Under the pieces are notes generated by a model. The model searched no databases. It saw nothing but the letters and a program-made list of their open reading frames with translations, and had not been told where the DNA came from. Positions 18,058 through 26,896 of a stretch of DNA of 64,000 bases are shown here, piece after piece. A program made the position numbers and the translations under genes. Origin of the DNA: Bremerella alba (GTDB lineage Bacteria; Planctomycetota; Planctomycetia; Pirellulales; Pirellulaceae); assembly GCF_013618625.1 (NCBI RefSeq), contig NZ_JABRWO010000002.1, forward strand, positions 1 through 64,000, in the 5' to 3' direction. The first letter of the stretch is position 1, and each line of letters opens with the position of its first letter.

Positions 18058-18939
18058 GTGTTGCGAAATCTTCTCTCCTATTGCGTAATTCTTTTCGCTG
18101 CGACCGCCCAACCGGCCTGGGCTGAGTTTGGCTCAGGCAAAGGCGTCTTCGAGTTCACTGACCAGCAGGGAAACGCCGACCGTCCCATCAAGGTCTGGTA
18201 TTATCAACCGCCAGACTTTGCAAAAGACGGACGAGTGCTCTTCATCATGCACGGGGTGGGACGCAACGCAGATGGCTATCGTGATGCCTGGATCGATATC
18301 GCCGATGCCCAGAACTTACTTTTGCTTGTGCCGGAGTTTTCTGATCAAGCCTACCCTTCCAGCAGGCTTTACCAGCAGGGCTACGTCTTAACCAAACAGG
18401 GTGATCTCCGCAAACGTTCATTATGGTCGCTGATGGCCGTCGAGAGAATCTTCGATCACGTTGTCCACGAGAATGAGCTTCGTGCGACACGTTACAGTAT
18501 CTATGGCCACTCCGGTGGCGGCCAGTTTGTTCACCGGATGCTCTTGCTCAATCCCAATGCTCGGGTCGAATTGGCGATCGCTGCCAACGCTGGTTGGTAC
18601 GCCATGCCGGATCTCACCGTTGGCTATCCCTATGGTCTTGCTGGCATCGGAGCAAACACTTCCCAATTACGTCTCGCACTCGGTAAACCACTGGTCGTGT
18701 TGCTGGGTGAGGCAGATACCGATTCAAACCACAAGCAACTTCGATCAACGCCGGAAGCAATGCTGCAAGGAAAGCATCGACTGGAACGAGGTAAGACGTT
18801 TTTTGAATCAGGAAAGCGACTTGCCGAGGACCTAAATGTCGAGTTCCATTGGCAACTGCAAACCGTGCCTGGAGTCTCTCATAGTAATACCAAGATGGCT
18901 CCAGCAGCGGGTCAGATTCTTAAGCGAGACTCTGGGTAA
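18058..18939 (+). CDS. Exported alpha/beta hydrolase (esterase/poly-hydroxyalkanoate depolymerase-like)
   Basis: 293 residues from a GTG at 18058. A signal peptide (LLSYCVILFAATAQPAWA) is followed by an alpha/beta hydrolase core: oxyanion segment VLFIMHGVGRN, nucleophile elbow YGHSGGGQFVH (Ser), acidic region LVVLLGEADTD (Asp) and VPGVSHSNTKMA (His). The order and spacing suit an LpqC/feruloyl-esterase-like or dienelactone hydrolase-like enzyme. Substrate unknown. It stands between the DUF1559/lipoprotein pair and a beta-lactamase-like esterase inside the peptide-salvage island, so an amidase or ester function on modified peptides is possible. Confidence 0.8.
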   Translation: MLRNLLSYCVILFAATAQPAWAEFGSGKGVFEFTDQQGNADRPIKVWYYQPPDFAKDGRVLFIMHGVGRNADGYRDAWIDIADAQNLLLLVPEFSDQAYPSSRLYQQGYVLTKQGDLRKRSLWSLMAVERIFDHVVHENELRATRYSIYGHSGGGQFVHRMLLLNPNARVELAIAANAGWYAMPDLTVGYPYGLAGIGANTSQLRLALGKPLVVLLGEADTDSNHKQLRSTPEAMLQGKHRLERGKTFFESGKRLAEDLNVEFHWQLQTVPGVSHSNTKMAPAAGQILKRDSG

Positions 18940-19018
18940 ATAACCATTTCGCCGGTGAACCTAAGTGCGCGCATAGGTGTTAGAGATAGGCCTACACGTT
19001 TGATCAAATGAACTGGCA

Positions 19019-20086
19019 TTACGGTCGAACGAACAGGTCCTCTTCGAGTACCTCCATAACAGCTTGCCACACCTTTCGACCATTTACACCGTTGGTCATG
19101 ATGACCACTCCTACGTTCGTCTTCGGATCGAACTGACTGTTGCAACGGAAGCCTGTACCATTGGAACCTGAATGATAGGCAACTACCGGGGTAACACCAG
19201 TCTTGAGAACCCATCCTAGACCGCGCGCTCTGTCTTCATTATCTGGCAATGTAATCTGAGGCGTCAGCATATTCTCGATTGTGCCGGATTTGAGCGAATG
19301 GCGAGCGGCCCGGTCACTTCTCAACATCTCTACGAGAAAACGAGCGTAGTCCGAAGGTGTTGTGTACAACGTATAGGCTGAATTGGGTTTCTCGTAGTGT
19401 CGGCGTTTTCCCTTGACCTTGCCATCGGAGTCATGGCCAGCAGCTGCCTTTTCCTTATATTGTGTTTGCCAAATGAAGCTGCTATCTGCCATCATAAGCG
19501 GCTGAAGTAGCGACTGCTGAATCCAAGGTTCAAGTGGTTCGTCTACGATCCTCTCCACAGCTTTTTGTAAGAATAGAAAACCCTCTCCAGAGTAGCGATA
19601 ACTTGTCCCAGGTTCGAAGGCAACGGATAGTTTCTTACCCCTCCGCCAATTAGGGAAACCGGATGTGTGTGAGAACACCATTCGGGCTGTGATTATACGG
19701 TGCAGTGGTTCGTCGGACAGATATGGCTTTTCCATGTAGTCCACCAACGGGCGATCGAGTTCTAGTTTTCCTTGCTCGACGAGCTTGAGCACTGCATAGG
19801 TAAACACCGGCTTACTCATGGAGCAAGCCTCGAAAACCGTTTCTACGGTAACTGGCTCCTGAGTTAATGCGTTTGTCACGCCATAAGCCTTGGCCCAAAT
19901 GATTTCCCCATGTTCAATGAGGGCAATGGATGCTCCGGGCACTTGATGTTGCTGCAATAACTTTGGAGTAAGAGAGTCTAGTCTTTCCGAGGCTTGCTGC
20001 CATTTCGGCATCTCTGAAAGCAAAGGTAAGGAAATTGCGAAACTAAGAATTGTAGCTATAAGTAAATGGGTACACCGAAGAATCAT
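19019..20086 (-). CDS. Serine hydrolase, class C beta-lactamase / D-aminopeptidase-like, exported
   Basis: 355 residues with a signal peptide (LLIATILSFAISLPLLS). The active-site motifs are SMSK (SxxK), YSGEGF in place of YxN, and HSGSNGTGFR at the KTG position, the pattern of family S12 esterases, D-aminopeptidases and D-Ala carboxypeptidases rather than true AmpC. GVPGASIALIEHG and FSHTSGFPNW are typical landmarks. It lies 62 bp downstream of the P1 peptidase on the same strand and is probably co-transcribed with it. Likely cleaves D-residue-containing peptides or esters, but S12 substrates cannot be predicted from sequence. Confidence 0.85.
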   Translation of the reverse strand: MILRCTHLLIATILSFAISLPLLSEMPKWQQASERLDSLTPKLLQQHQVPGASIALIEHGEIIWAKAYGVTNALTQEPVTVETVFEACSMSKPVFTYAVLKLVEQGKLELDRPLVDYMEKPYLSDEPLHRIITARMVFSHTSGFPNWRRGKKLSVAFEPGTSYRYSGEGFLFLQKAVERIVDEPLEPWIQQSLLQPLMMADSSFIWQTQYKEKAAAGHDSDGKVKGKRRHYEKPNSAYTLYTTPSDYARFLVEMLRSDRAARHSLKSGTIENMLTPQITLPDNEDRARGLGWVLKTGVTPVVAYHSGSNGTGFRCNSQFDPKTNVGVVIMTNGVNGRKVWQAVMEVLEEDLFVRP

Positions 20087-20145
20087 GAGTTCTCTCGAGA
20101 ATGTTCAAAGTGAGCACTAAAACGATTGATGGGATACCAATGAGG

Positions 20146-21318
20146 TTACTCAGCGAAGAGAGCTTTCTGACGTTGAATGAAACTGCGAAGAGGGGCCAAA
20201 GGAATTGCCTCGGTTGTTCGACCGTTCCTTCCAGTCATCGTCGTGGCCTTCAGTAGTGCGTTATAGACAGCTTCTTCGGTTGCTTCGAGTGTTGCCTGAA
20301 ACAGTGGCGACATGGCTTGATTGGGTACGGTTGGTTGCTTTTCAACTTTGCTCGATCCATAGTGACTCCGCACATCTGGATGCGATGAAAATGCGATTGC
20401 GTAGTCGCCACTTCCGTTGGAATACGAAGACCCTGTGCGCGCCAGCGCGAAGACGGCACGTGCTGCGATGCGTTTCAGATTACGAGCATCAAGTGGAGCG
20501 TTTGTGGCGACAACGATCATGCAAGAGCCGTCCCCTGGACTCGTTGGAGCAGGTGAATTCCGTTCGGGCTTCTCGAAATAGGCATGTTGCTTAAAGAGCT
20601 TTCCAACCGGCAATCCATCCATCTGCAGAACTCCACCATAGTTTGCCTGGACGAGCACCCCGACAGTGTAGCCTCCGTAACGTTTAGGCAATACGCGACT
20701 AGAAGTCCCAATTCCACCTTTCCAGCCGAACGCCTCGCAACCAGTACCAGCGCCTACATTCCCTTCTTCAACCGGTCCCTCCTGTATCGATTCAATGGCC
20801 TGAATGAAGTTCTGCCCCGTGACGTGTTGCCCACGTATATCGTTGAGCCGGCCATCGTTGGTCTCTCCCACTATCGCATTCACGCTACGGATTCGTTCAT
20901 TGCCCGGTTGTTCAAGGGTCCATTTCACCACAGCTTCAACCGCCGTACCTACTGACAGTGTGTTCGTTAGAATAATCGGTGTTTCAATGGTTCCTAGTTC
21001 CTCCACCTGCGTTGAACCAGCCAGTTTGCCGAAAGCATTTCCCACGAAAACAGCGGCGGGCGTCTTCGACTGGAAAAGATTCTCCCGGTGCGGAACAATC
21101 GCAGTAACTCCACTGCGAACAGCGTCGCCTTGTATCAGAGTGACTTGTCCGACGCGTACATCCGGTACGTCGGTTATCGCGTTCCATTTTCCTGGAGCGA
21201 ATACTCCCGGAGTAATTCCCACCTCTCGTGCCCTAGGTCTCGGTTCCAGGTCTTGGGCGCTAATCAACCCTCCGGACAAGCAGCTCGTCACTCCCAATAC
21301 ACTCAGCAAGACTTGCAT
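20146..21318 (-). CDS. P1-family peptidase (DmpA/BapA-type D-aminopeptidase), exported
   Basis: An autoprocessing N-terminal nucleophile hydrolase. Characterised relatives are L-aminopeptidase/D-amidase-esterases or beta-aminopeptidases. The self-cleavage and catalytic site is TSPGDGSCMIVVATNAPL (Ser about residue 265), preceded by GNVGAGTGCEAFGWKGGIG and the N-terminal NAITDVPDVRVGQVTL, all family signatures. About 390 residues, full length. I place the start at the ATG at 21318 because it opens a compact signal peptide (LLSVLGVTSCLSGGLISA). An ATG at 21384 would add 22 residues and cannot be excluded. TGCGCA elements occur about 150 bp upstream. Strong fit to D-amino acid or beta-peptide release in this island. 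Confidence 0.9.
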   Translation of the reverse strand: MQVLLSVLGVTSCLSGGLISAQDLEPRPRAREVGITPGVFAPGKWNAITDVPDVRVGQVTLIQGDAVRSGVTAIVPHRENLFQSKTPAAVFVGNAFGKLAGSTQVEELGTIETPIILTNTLSVGTAVEAVVKWTLEQPGNERIRSVNAIVGETNDGRLNDIRGQHVTGQNFIQAIESIQEGPVEEGNVGAGTGCEAFGWKGGIGTSSRVLPKRYGGYTVGVLVQANYGGVLQMDGLPVGKLFKQHAYFEKPERNSPAPTSPGDGSCMIVVATNAPLDARNLKRIAARAVFALARTGSSYSNGSGDYAIAFSSHPDVRSHYGSSKVEKQPTVPNQAMSPLFQATLEATEEAVYNALLKATTMTGRNGRTTEAIPLAPLRSFIQRQKALFAE

Positions 21319-21834
21319 CAGCTGAAGTGCTTCACGACAGCAGGAATAGAACGCGATTTTGTCTAACAAAACAGTAAATACCATGTCACTTCGTTCAGGG
21401 AATATTTAGAAATACTCGTTCGGAAAGAACCCTTCAGTCTAGCTGACCGTGCCGCATCCTCAATTCAATATTGCGCACACAACCATTCAAAATACGCGGC
21501 AGCCCAATCGTCGTGGATGTTGCCATTCACCTTGTTGAACATAACCCAACGGCTCGTTCAATTTCCATTGGAGGGCCAGATCTAGATATTCACATTGCGG
21601 GGAACTTTGAGACGGGGGCTGTCGTTGTGTCATGTGCAGGAAATGGATCACAAGCGTGACACTCTTAGCAAAGAATGGAACTCTTGTTGCGCATTTTCAC
21701 ATTGTGGAGAGTTTTGTTCTGAGCAATCCTTGTAGTACGGCGATAGGCTCTCTTACGACGATCGCTAAGCGTACTGCCTCAGAGAAATAGCAGTATCCTA
21801 CCTAAACGAATTTCCTACCGAGGACCATGCTCCC
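21319..21834. promoter_or_regulatory. Divergent intergenic region with two TGCGCA elements
   Basis: About 515 bp between the leftward P1 peptidase gene and the rightward BPL_N gene. TGCGCA occurs at 21472-21477 (in CAATATTGCGCACA), flanked at plus and minus 21 bp by degenerate copies (GCCGCA at 21451, TACGCG at 21493). A second TGCGCA is at 21688-21693 (TTGTTGCGCATTTT), 142 bp before the BPL_N ATG. One element probably serves each promoter. No credible gene lies between them; a 62-codon TTG frame at 21471 has no recognisable features. Confidence 0.5.
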
Positions 21835-22635
21835 ATGAAGACTAGCTATCTTTCGAATGCCATCGGTCTCTTGGCCATCTTTGGCTCTTGTGTCTGGGCA
21901 AGCTTGGTCCAAGCCAAAGACATAGAGAACAATTCGCCGTCTGCCAAGCACGTCCGTGTCGCGATTTATGACCATGCCAAGGATTTCTGCAAGGGCACCA
22001 AGAACTTAAAACGATTCTTGACACCGGAAAATGGATTCGTCCTAACCGTGGTTCGACCCGATGAGATTCGCAAGGGAGTGCTTCACAATAATTATGATGT
22101 GCTCATCATGCCTGGTGGCAGCGCGAGCAGCCAGGCTCGGCATTTGGAAGAAGAAGGCCGTGATCAAATTCGCAAGTTTGTCCAGGAGGGTGGAGGATAC
22201 GTTGGCATTTGCGCCGGTGCTTACCTGTGCACGACGAACAAGCCGTATAGTCTGGGTTTGGTCAATGCGAAGGTCTGGGACCTGGCACATTGGGCCCGAG
22301 GCACTGGGACTGTTTCACTCGAGATGACTTCCGCCGGTTGCCAAGCCCTCAAGTCATCTGATCAGATCGTTGACGTCAATTACGGCCAAGGACCAATGCT
22401 TGCCCCTGGGGAAGATAGCGACTTGCCTGGGTATCAAGTGCTCGCGACCTATAAAACGGAGGTTTCGAAGAAGGGAGCGCCAGAGGGAACCATGGTCGGC
22501 ATGCATGCCATCGTGCGAACCATGTATGGCACTGGAAGAGTCATTGCATTCAGTCCGCATCCTGAAAAGCCATCTGGACCTGAATCATTGATGACCGAGG
22601 GTGTCCGCTGGGCTGGACGTGGCAAAACACCGTGA
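21835..22635 (+). CDS. Exported BPL_N / class I glutamine amidotransferase-like protein (copy 1)
   Basis: 266 residues. After a signal peptide (AIGLLAIFGSCVWASLVQA) comes a single GATase1-like domain of the 'biotin-protein ligase N-terminal' type: VLIMPGGSASSQARHL, GGGYVGICAGAYL (Cys126 at the nucleophile elbow), and AFSPHPEKPSGPE (His-Glu). The ligase portion is absent, as in other stand-alone BPL_N proteins. Export argues against an ammonia-channelling role. A Cys-His hydrolase of peptides or amides is more likely. The stop overlaps the GTG of the M14 peptidase frame (GTGA), suggesting coupling. A paralogue lies at 28259, also beside a hydrolase gene. Activity unknown. Confidence 0.85.
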   Translation: MKTSYLSNAIGLLAIFGSCVWASLVQAKDIENNSPSAKHVRVAIYDHAKDFCKGTKNLKRFLTPENGFVLTVVRPDEIRKGVLHNNYDVLIMPGGSASSQARHLEEEGRDQIRKFVQEGGGYVGICAGAYLCTTNKPYSLGLVNAKVWDLAHWARGTGTVSLEMTSAGCQALKSSDQIVDVNYGQGPMLAPGEDSDLPGYQVLATYKTEVSKKGAPEGTMVGMHAIVRTMYGTGRVIAFSPHPEKPSGPESLMTEGVRWAGRGKTP

Positions 22636-22694
22636 ATCAACCACATAAATCGCGTCGATGTGCACCTTCGATGAACGACTTCGGAAACAAATTT

Positions 22695-25199
22695 ATGACG
22701 ACTTGCTATACCACCAGACTCGGTTTCTGGACTCTCGTATCTTTGCTGGCAACACTCCCTTTTCCGCTGCTTGCAACCGAAAAGGATGCTCCGGAGGTTC
22801 CATCACCAGAGATGCATCTAGACCGTCCCTTGGGGGCCGATTTTCATGTGGTCGACTGGGGTAACGTCAGTAAGTATTACCGAATGCTTGCGAAGACATG
22901 TCCCACCGTAAAGCTGCAAACGGTGGGCAAGACGAGTGAAGGACGTGATTTTCTGGCCGCCATCATCTCTAGCCCAGAGAATTTGGCGAGTCTTGATGCG
23001 ATTAAAGCATCGGCCAAGGTTATCGCCGATCCTCGGGGTAAGTCGAGCCAAGAGAAGGAAGACGCGATTAACAACGGTCGGCTCATTCTATTCGTTACGC
23101 CAACCATGCATTCCACCGAACTAGCAGCAACCGAAATGGGAATGCAAATGGCTTGGATGCTCGCGACATCCTCAGAACAACCTTGGGATGCGATGCGTCG
23201 CGAGGCGGTTGTCGTCATACTGCCATCGCTCAATCCCGACGGGATCGATCATGTTGCGCAGTGGTATCGTCAAACGGTCGGCAAACCATATGAAGGTACT
23301 TCCCTCCCAGAGCTATATCAGAAATATACCGGGCACGACAACAATCGCGACTACTTCGCCCTCACCCAAAACGAATCGCGTCTTCTTACCAAGATGCTCT
23401 ATCACGAGTGGCATCCGCAGATCTTGTGGGATGTGCATCAACAGGGTGGCGTGAGAGAACGCTTCTTCGTGCCACCTTATCGGGATCCTCTCAACAGCAA
23501 CATTGATCCGCTAGTTGTCTCAGGAATTAACGCGATTGGCGCTAGAGCAGCCATGGACATGTTGGCCGACGGATGTTCTGGCGTTGCCACAGGAGTTTCT
23601 TATGACAATTGGTGGAACGGTGGAAACCGCGCGGTTCCGGCCCGGCATAATATTATCGGTATCCTCACTGAAGCGGCCTCGGCAAATTGGGCATCCCCTG
23701 TATTTCTGGAACGCTCTGATTTGCGTGATCCGCTAGGCCGAAAGTCATACAGCCTCTCCAATCAGTTTATCGCCCCCTGGCCCGGAGGCTGGTGGCGTCA
23801 GGCAGATATCATTGAATACGAACTCTCGTTTGCCGAATCACTACTGGGAACACTCAGCCGCGAACCTAAATTCTGGCTGCGGAACAAAATGGCTGCTGCA
23901 ATTCGATCGTCTACGCTCAACGAAAACTCGAAACGCCAGGCTTGGCTTATAACGACGGACAACGAAGATCTGGGAGCAGTAATCCGCTTGGTGGACCTAC
24001 TGCACCTTTCGGGAATTGACGTTCACGTGAGTGATTCTGAATTCATTGCAGACCAACGGACCTATCCTCCTGGAACACTGGTCATCCGCTGCGACCAACC
24101 AAATCAGAATATGCTCAATGACTTGTTCGAACTAAAAGAATTCCCAGATGATGCGAAAGCCTACGATGTTTCCGGGTGGTCACTGCCCGCCTTGTTTGGC
24201 CTGCGTGTCGTCGAAGTCATTCAGCCGTTGGGTTCCGACATTCAACTCGATCCCATCGCAGGAGAACTCCCACAATCGTTCCTGGGCGATGAAAACCAAG
24301 AATCACTAACCCCAAAAGACAGCCGTTACTGGACTCAAGTGATCCAAGAATTGAACAAGCTGTCCTCAAAGAAGGAAGTCAAAGCAGCCAACAATAAGGA
24401 CAAGGACTCTGCCGACGACCGAACAGAAGATATAGGTAATGAGGTGAAGTCGCTTCCACGCGTCGGCGTGTATGCTCCCTGGAGCGCAAGTATGGATGAG
24501 GGATGGCTGCGATGGACGCTCGATCACTTTCAGATGCCGCATACTCGTGTGCGCAATGAAATGATCCGGGCCGGTAAGCTGAGCGAAGATTTCGATATCA
24601 TTGTGATCGCCAACATCTCGGCGACGAGAATTGAAAATGGGCGGCGGAAAGGTAGTGTCGAAACGGCGATGACGGGTGGACTCGATGTCGAAGGGGCACT
24701 CGCCATCGAAGAGTTTGTCCGAGACGGCGGAAAACTCATTGTCATGGACGATGCTTGCCCCTGGGTCGTCGACTTGCTTCGAATTCCATTGATCAACGTT
24801 TTGTCTGAAGATCACGCAGATGGTTTTTACTGCAGCGGAAGCGTTGTTCGGGGCATCCCACAAAGCGATTCGCTGACCCAAGGTTTGCCTGCAACTATTC
24901 CGTTGATGTTTGGAAAGTCTCGCGCGTGGCGCACACTAACCTCGAAAGAAAAGGAATCTGAAGATTACGCCGATAGTAAGATAACGCCATTGCTACGGTA
25001 TGCGTCTCGCAGGCTCCTGTTGTCGGGAACCATCGAGAAGCCGCAGGTGATCGAAAACCAGATCGGGTGGGTGCGGGTAGAACAAGGCCAAGGCACCATT
25101 ATTCTTTTTGGCTTTTGCCCACACTACCGAGGCTGGTCCCATGCGACGTTTCACCTGCTAATGCGATCTATCCTGATGGATCCGGCATCTGAATCCTGA
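22695..25199 (+). CDS. M14 zinc carboxypeptidase with C-terminal GATase-like domain, exported
   Basis: About 834 residues from the ATG at 22695, which opens a signal peptide (LGFWTLVSLLATLPFPLLA). Starts at 22632 (GTG, overlapping the previous stop) and 22671 are also in frame. The M14 metal motif HSTE (H139/E142) follows PTM, with NPDGIDH, HDNNRDYF and WDVHQQGG (third ligand His), and GILTEAAS supplying the catalytic Glu. The C-terminal third (LPRVGVYAPWSASMDEGWLRW, then GGKLIVMDDA) is a Rossmann-like, GATase1-type accessory domain seen in large bacterial M14 proteins. A charged low-complexity linker (about residues 560-590) separates them. Exopeptidase on peptides outside the inner membrane; specificity unknown. 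Confidence 0.9.
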   Translation: MTTCYTTRLGFWTLVSLLATLPFPLLATEKDAPEVPSPEMHLDRPLGADFHVVDWGNVSKYYRMLAKTCPTVKLQTVGKTSEGRDFLAAIISSPENLASLDAIKASAKVIADPRGKSSQEKEDAINNGRLILFVTPTMHSTELAATEMGMQMAWMLATSSEQPWDAMRREAVVVILPSLNPDGIDHVAQWYRQTVGKPYEGTSLPELYQKYTGHDNNRDYFALTQNESRLLTKMLYHEWHPQILWDVHQQGGVRERFFVPPYRDPLNSNIDPLVVSGINAIGARAAMDMLADGCSGVATGVSYDNWWNGGNRAVPARHNIIGILTEAASANWASPVFLERSDLRDPLGRKSYSLSNQFIAPWPGGWWRQADIIEYELSFAESLLGTLSREPKFWLRNKMAAAIRSSTLNENSKRQAWLITTDNEDLGAVIRLVDLLHLSGIDVHVSDSEFIADQRTYPPGTLVIRCDQPNQNMLNDLFELKEFPDDAKAYDVSGWSLPALFGLRVVEVIQPLGSDIQLDPIAGELPQSFLGDENQESLTPKDSRYWTQVIQELNKLSSKKEVKAANNKDKDSADDRTEDIGNEVKSLPRVGVYAPWSASMDEGWLRWTLDHFQMPHTRVRNEMIRAGKLSEDFDIIVIANISATRIENGRRKGSVETAMTGGLDVEGALAIEEFVRDGGKLIVMDDACPWVVDLLRIPLINVLSEDHADGFYCSGSVVRGIPQSDSLTQGLPATIPLMFGKSRAWRTLTSKEKESEDYADSKITPLLRYASRRLLLSGTIEKPQVIENQIGWVRVEQGQGTIILFGFCPHYRGWSHATFHLLMRSILMDPASES

Positions 25200-25245
25200 A
25201 TCTTTAGGGCTGCTTATCAAGCGGGAGCGTTCAAGATAGCAATCG

Positions 25246-25274
25246 CAGCCGGAATTAGGTTTAGATACCGGCTG
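25246..25274. terminator. Candidate bidirectional hairpin between convergent genes
   Basis: CAGCCGG (25246-25252) and CCGGCTG (25268-25274) are exact complements around a 15-base loop, midway between the M14 stop (25199) and the XylR2 stop (25362). No U-tract on either side, so termination is uncertain. Confidence 0.4.
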
Positions 25275-25361
25275 ACTCTTGGTGACGGTCATGCTCGACA
25301 ATGCATTTCGCTAGATTCAGCGACGCTTTACTAAAATAGACCCCAGCATGACAGCGTTAAC

Positions 25362-26558
25362 CTAGTCCGCACTTTCCAAAAGATCTTGCGGATGATGTCG
25401 ACGAAATTCACCTGGCGTGATCCCCGTCATTCGCTTGAAGAATCGCAGCATCGAATTCTCGCAACTGAAACCTGAACGCACGCTAATTTCGGCCAGCGTA
25501 CAATTGGTCTGCTGAAGGATCGCTTTCAATACATTGACTCGTGCCAATCGTATTTCTTCCGCTGGCGATCGCTTTAGTACTTTGCGAAAACGCTCTTCGA
25601 GCGAACGCCGCGACACATCCAGGTGCCGCGTCAAATCGGTAACGGTGATAGCGACATCTTTGTTGAGCTGAATAAACCTGACAGCTTCACGAACAACTGC
25701 ATCCGTCGCAAACACGGTGTTGGTTGAGGCCTTCTCGACAATCCCCTCAGGTTCGATAAGCACCGGCTCGCTCCGCGGCTCTCCGCCTGAGATAATCCGC
25801 TGAAGTTCTCTCGCGGCTTCAAATCCCACGTTTTCCACTCGTTGCTCGATGTAGGAAATCGGAATCGGGGAAAGCTTCGATACCAACGGATCATCTTCGA
25901 CGGCCAGAATCGCGACATCATTGGGAACGTTGATTTCCTCGGCTTGGCAAGTCAGGATGATCTCACGAGCCACGACCGTATTCCAAGCGACAATCCCTAC
26001 CGGTTTGGGTAGCGATCGCACCCACTGCACCAGCCGCCTTCTCTGATAATCGTAATCAGGCTGGGGCGCCGAGGGATCGGGAACAAACTGAAAAGTACGA
26101 CAACCAGCGTTCTCGGCCGTCTTGAATACCTCAGGCAGTACTTCATCCTGATAACTGTAGCAGATCGGTGGCCCGATGTAGGCCACATTCGTGAAGCCAC
26201 GGTTGACGAAGAATTCACCTGCCAGTCGACCGCCTCCATGCGGATCGGTGATCACTTTCGGAAATCGTCGGCTATGAACGCCATGCCATGAAACGTTGAC
26301 TGTCGGCAAGCGATGCTGATCGATTGATTGACGCAATGGCTCATTTGATATTCTGGAGATCACTCCTTGTCCGCTCCAGTCCGGGGGAAGGCTGGACGGC
26401 GTCCCGATACCACGTGGATACATCCAAATGTCCCAACGGCCGTGTGCTAGTGCAAAGCGAGCAATACCATCGAGAATGCACCGACTCCAGTGACTTTCAT
26501 TCAAGACCAGCAAAGCGATTCGAAGCCGATCAGGACATGCGGATACACGCTGGATCAT
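25362..26558 (-). CDS. XylR-family transcriptional regulator, second copy
   Basis: 398 residues with the same layout as the regulator at 6610. A PBP-like sensor domain (RIALLVLNESHWSRCILDGIARFA at the start, DVAILAVEDDPLVSKL later) is followed by an AraC double helix-turn-helix at the C-terminus (VTDLTRHLDVSRRSLEERFRK, LAEISVRSGFSCENSMLRFFKRMTG and TPGEFRRHH). It is divergent from the C45 hydrolase gene, and a single TGCGCA element (26749) lies in the shared upstream region. Likely senses a sugar- or amino-acid-like ligand and controls the C45/BPL_N/GGCT segment; both points are inference. Confidence 0.88.
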   Translation of the reverse strand: MIQRVSACPDRLRIALLVLNESHWSRCILDGIARFALAHGRWDIWMYPRGIGTPSSLPPDWSGQGVISRISNEPLRQSIDQHRLPTVNVSWHGVHSRRFPKVITDPHGGGRLAGEFFVNRGFTNVAYIGPPICYSYQDEVLPEVFKTAENAGCRTFQFVPDPSAPQPDYDYQRRRLVQWVRSLPKPVGIVAWNTVVAREIILTCQAEEINVPNDVAILAVEDDPLVSKLSPIPISYIEQRVENVGFEAARELQRIISGGEPRSEPVLIEPEGIVEKASTNTVFATDAVVREAVRFIQLNKDVAITVTDLTRHLDVSRRSLEERFRKVLKRSPAEEIRLARVNVLKAILQQTNCTLAEISVRSGFSCENSMLRFFKRMTGITPGEFRRHHPQDLLESAD

Positions 26559-26896
26559 TGCGAGTGGACCTTACTTCTTTAGAAGTATTTGTGAGCTCAG
26601 TTTGGCGAGGTTAAAAACAGGTGGGGTTTTATCTAGCTGAATTAAAGCAATTGCCAGGCCAAGCGATCCATCAACTGTCATTTACTAGAATATTTTTGGC
26701 CTTTGTTGGCTTGAGGGAAAGCCGGACCGCAAAAATCGTAAATCGTTATGCGCATAAGACCATTGTGAGACAACCGCACGATATGGATACTCCTATAAAC
26801 AATGCATTCTCTGCCCAAGAAGCGGGCAAGAGATGACTCATTCGTGTCAACCTTGCAGACATTTCTATTGGTTCCTTACCCCCTTGAGGAGTATCA
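26559..26896. promoter_or_regulatory. Divergent promoter region between XylR2 and the C45 hydrolase gene
   Basis: About 340 bp without a credible gene. It holds one TGCGCA (26749-26754, within GTTATGCGCATAAG, a 12-bp palindrome TTATGCGCATAA) 143 bp before the C45 start, nearly the same offset as before BPL_N copy 1 (142 bp) and DUF1559 copy 1 (134 bp). No exact partner at 21 bp; CCGCAA at 26727 is a weak half-site. Confidence 0.5.

Noticed and set aside
21471-21659. 62-codon plus-strand frame between the P1 peptidase and BPL_N genes
   Set aside because: It starts inside a TGCGCA element, uses TTG and has no family resemblance; the region reads better as promoter DNA.
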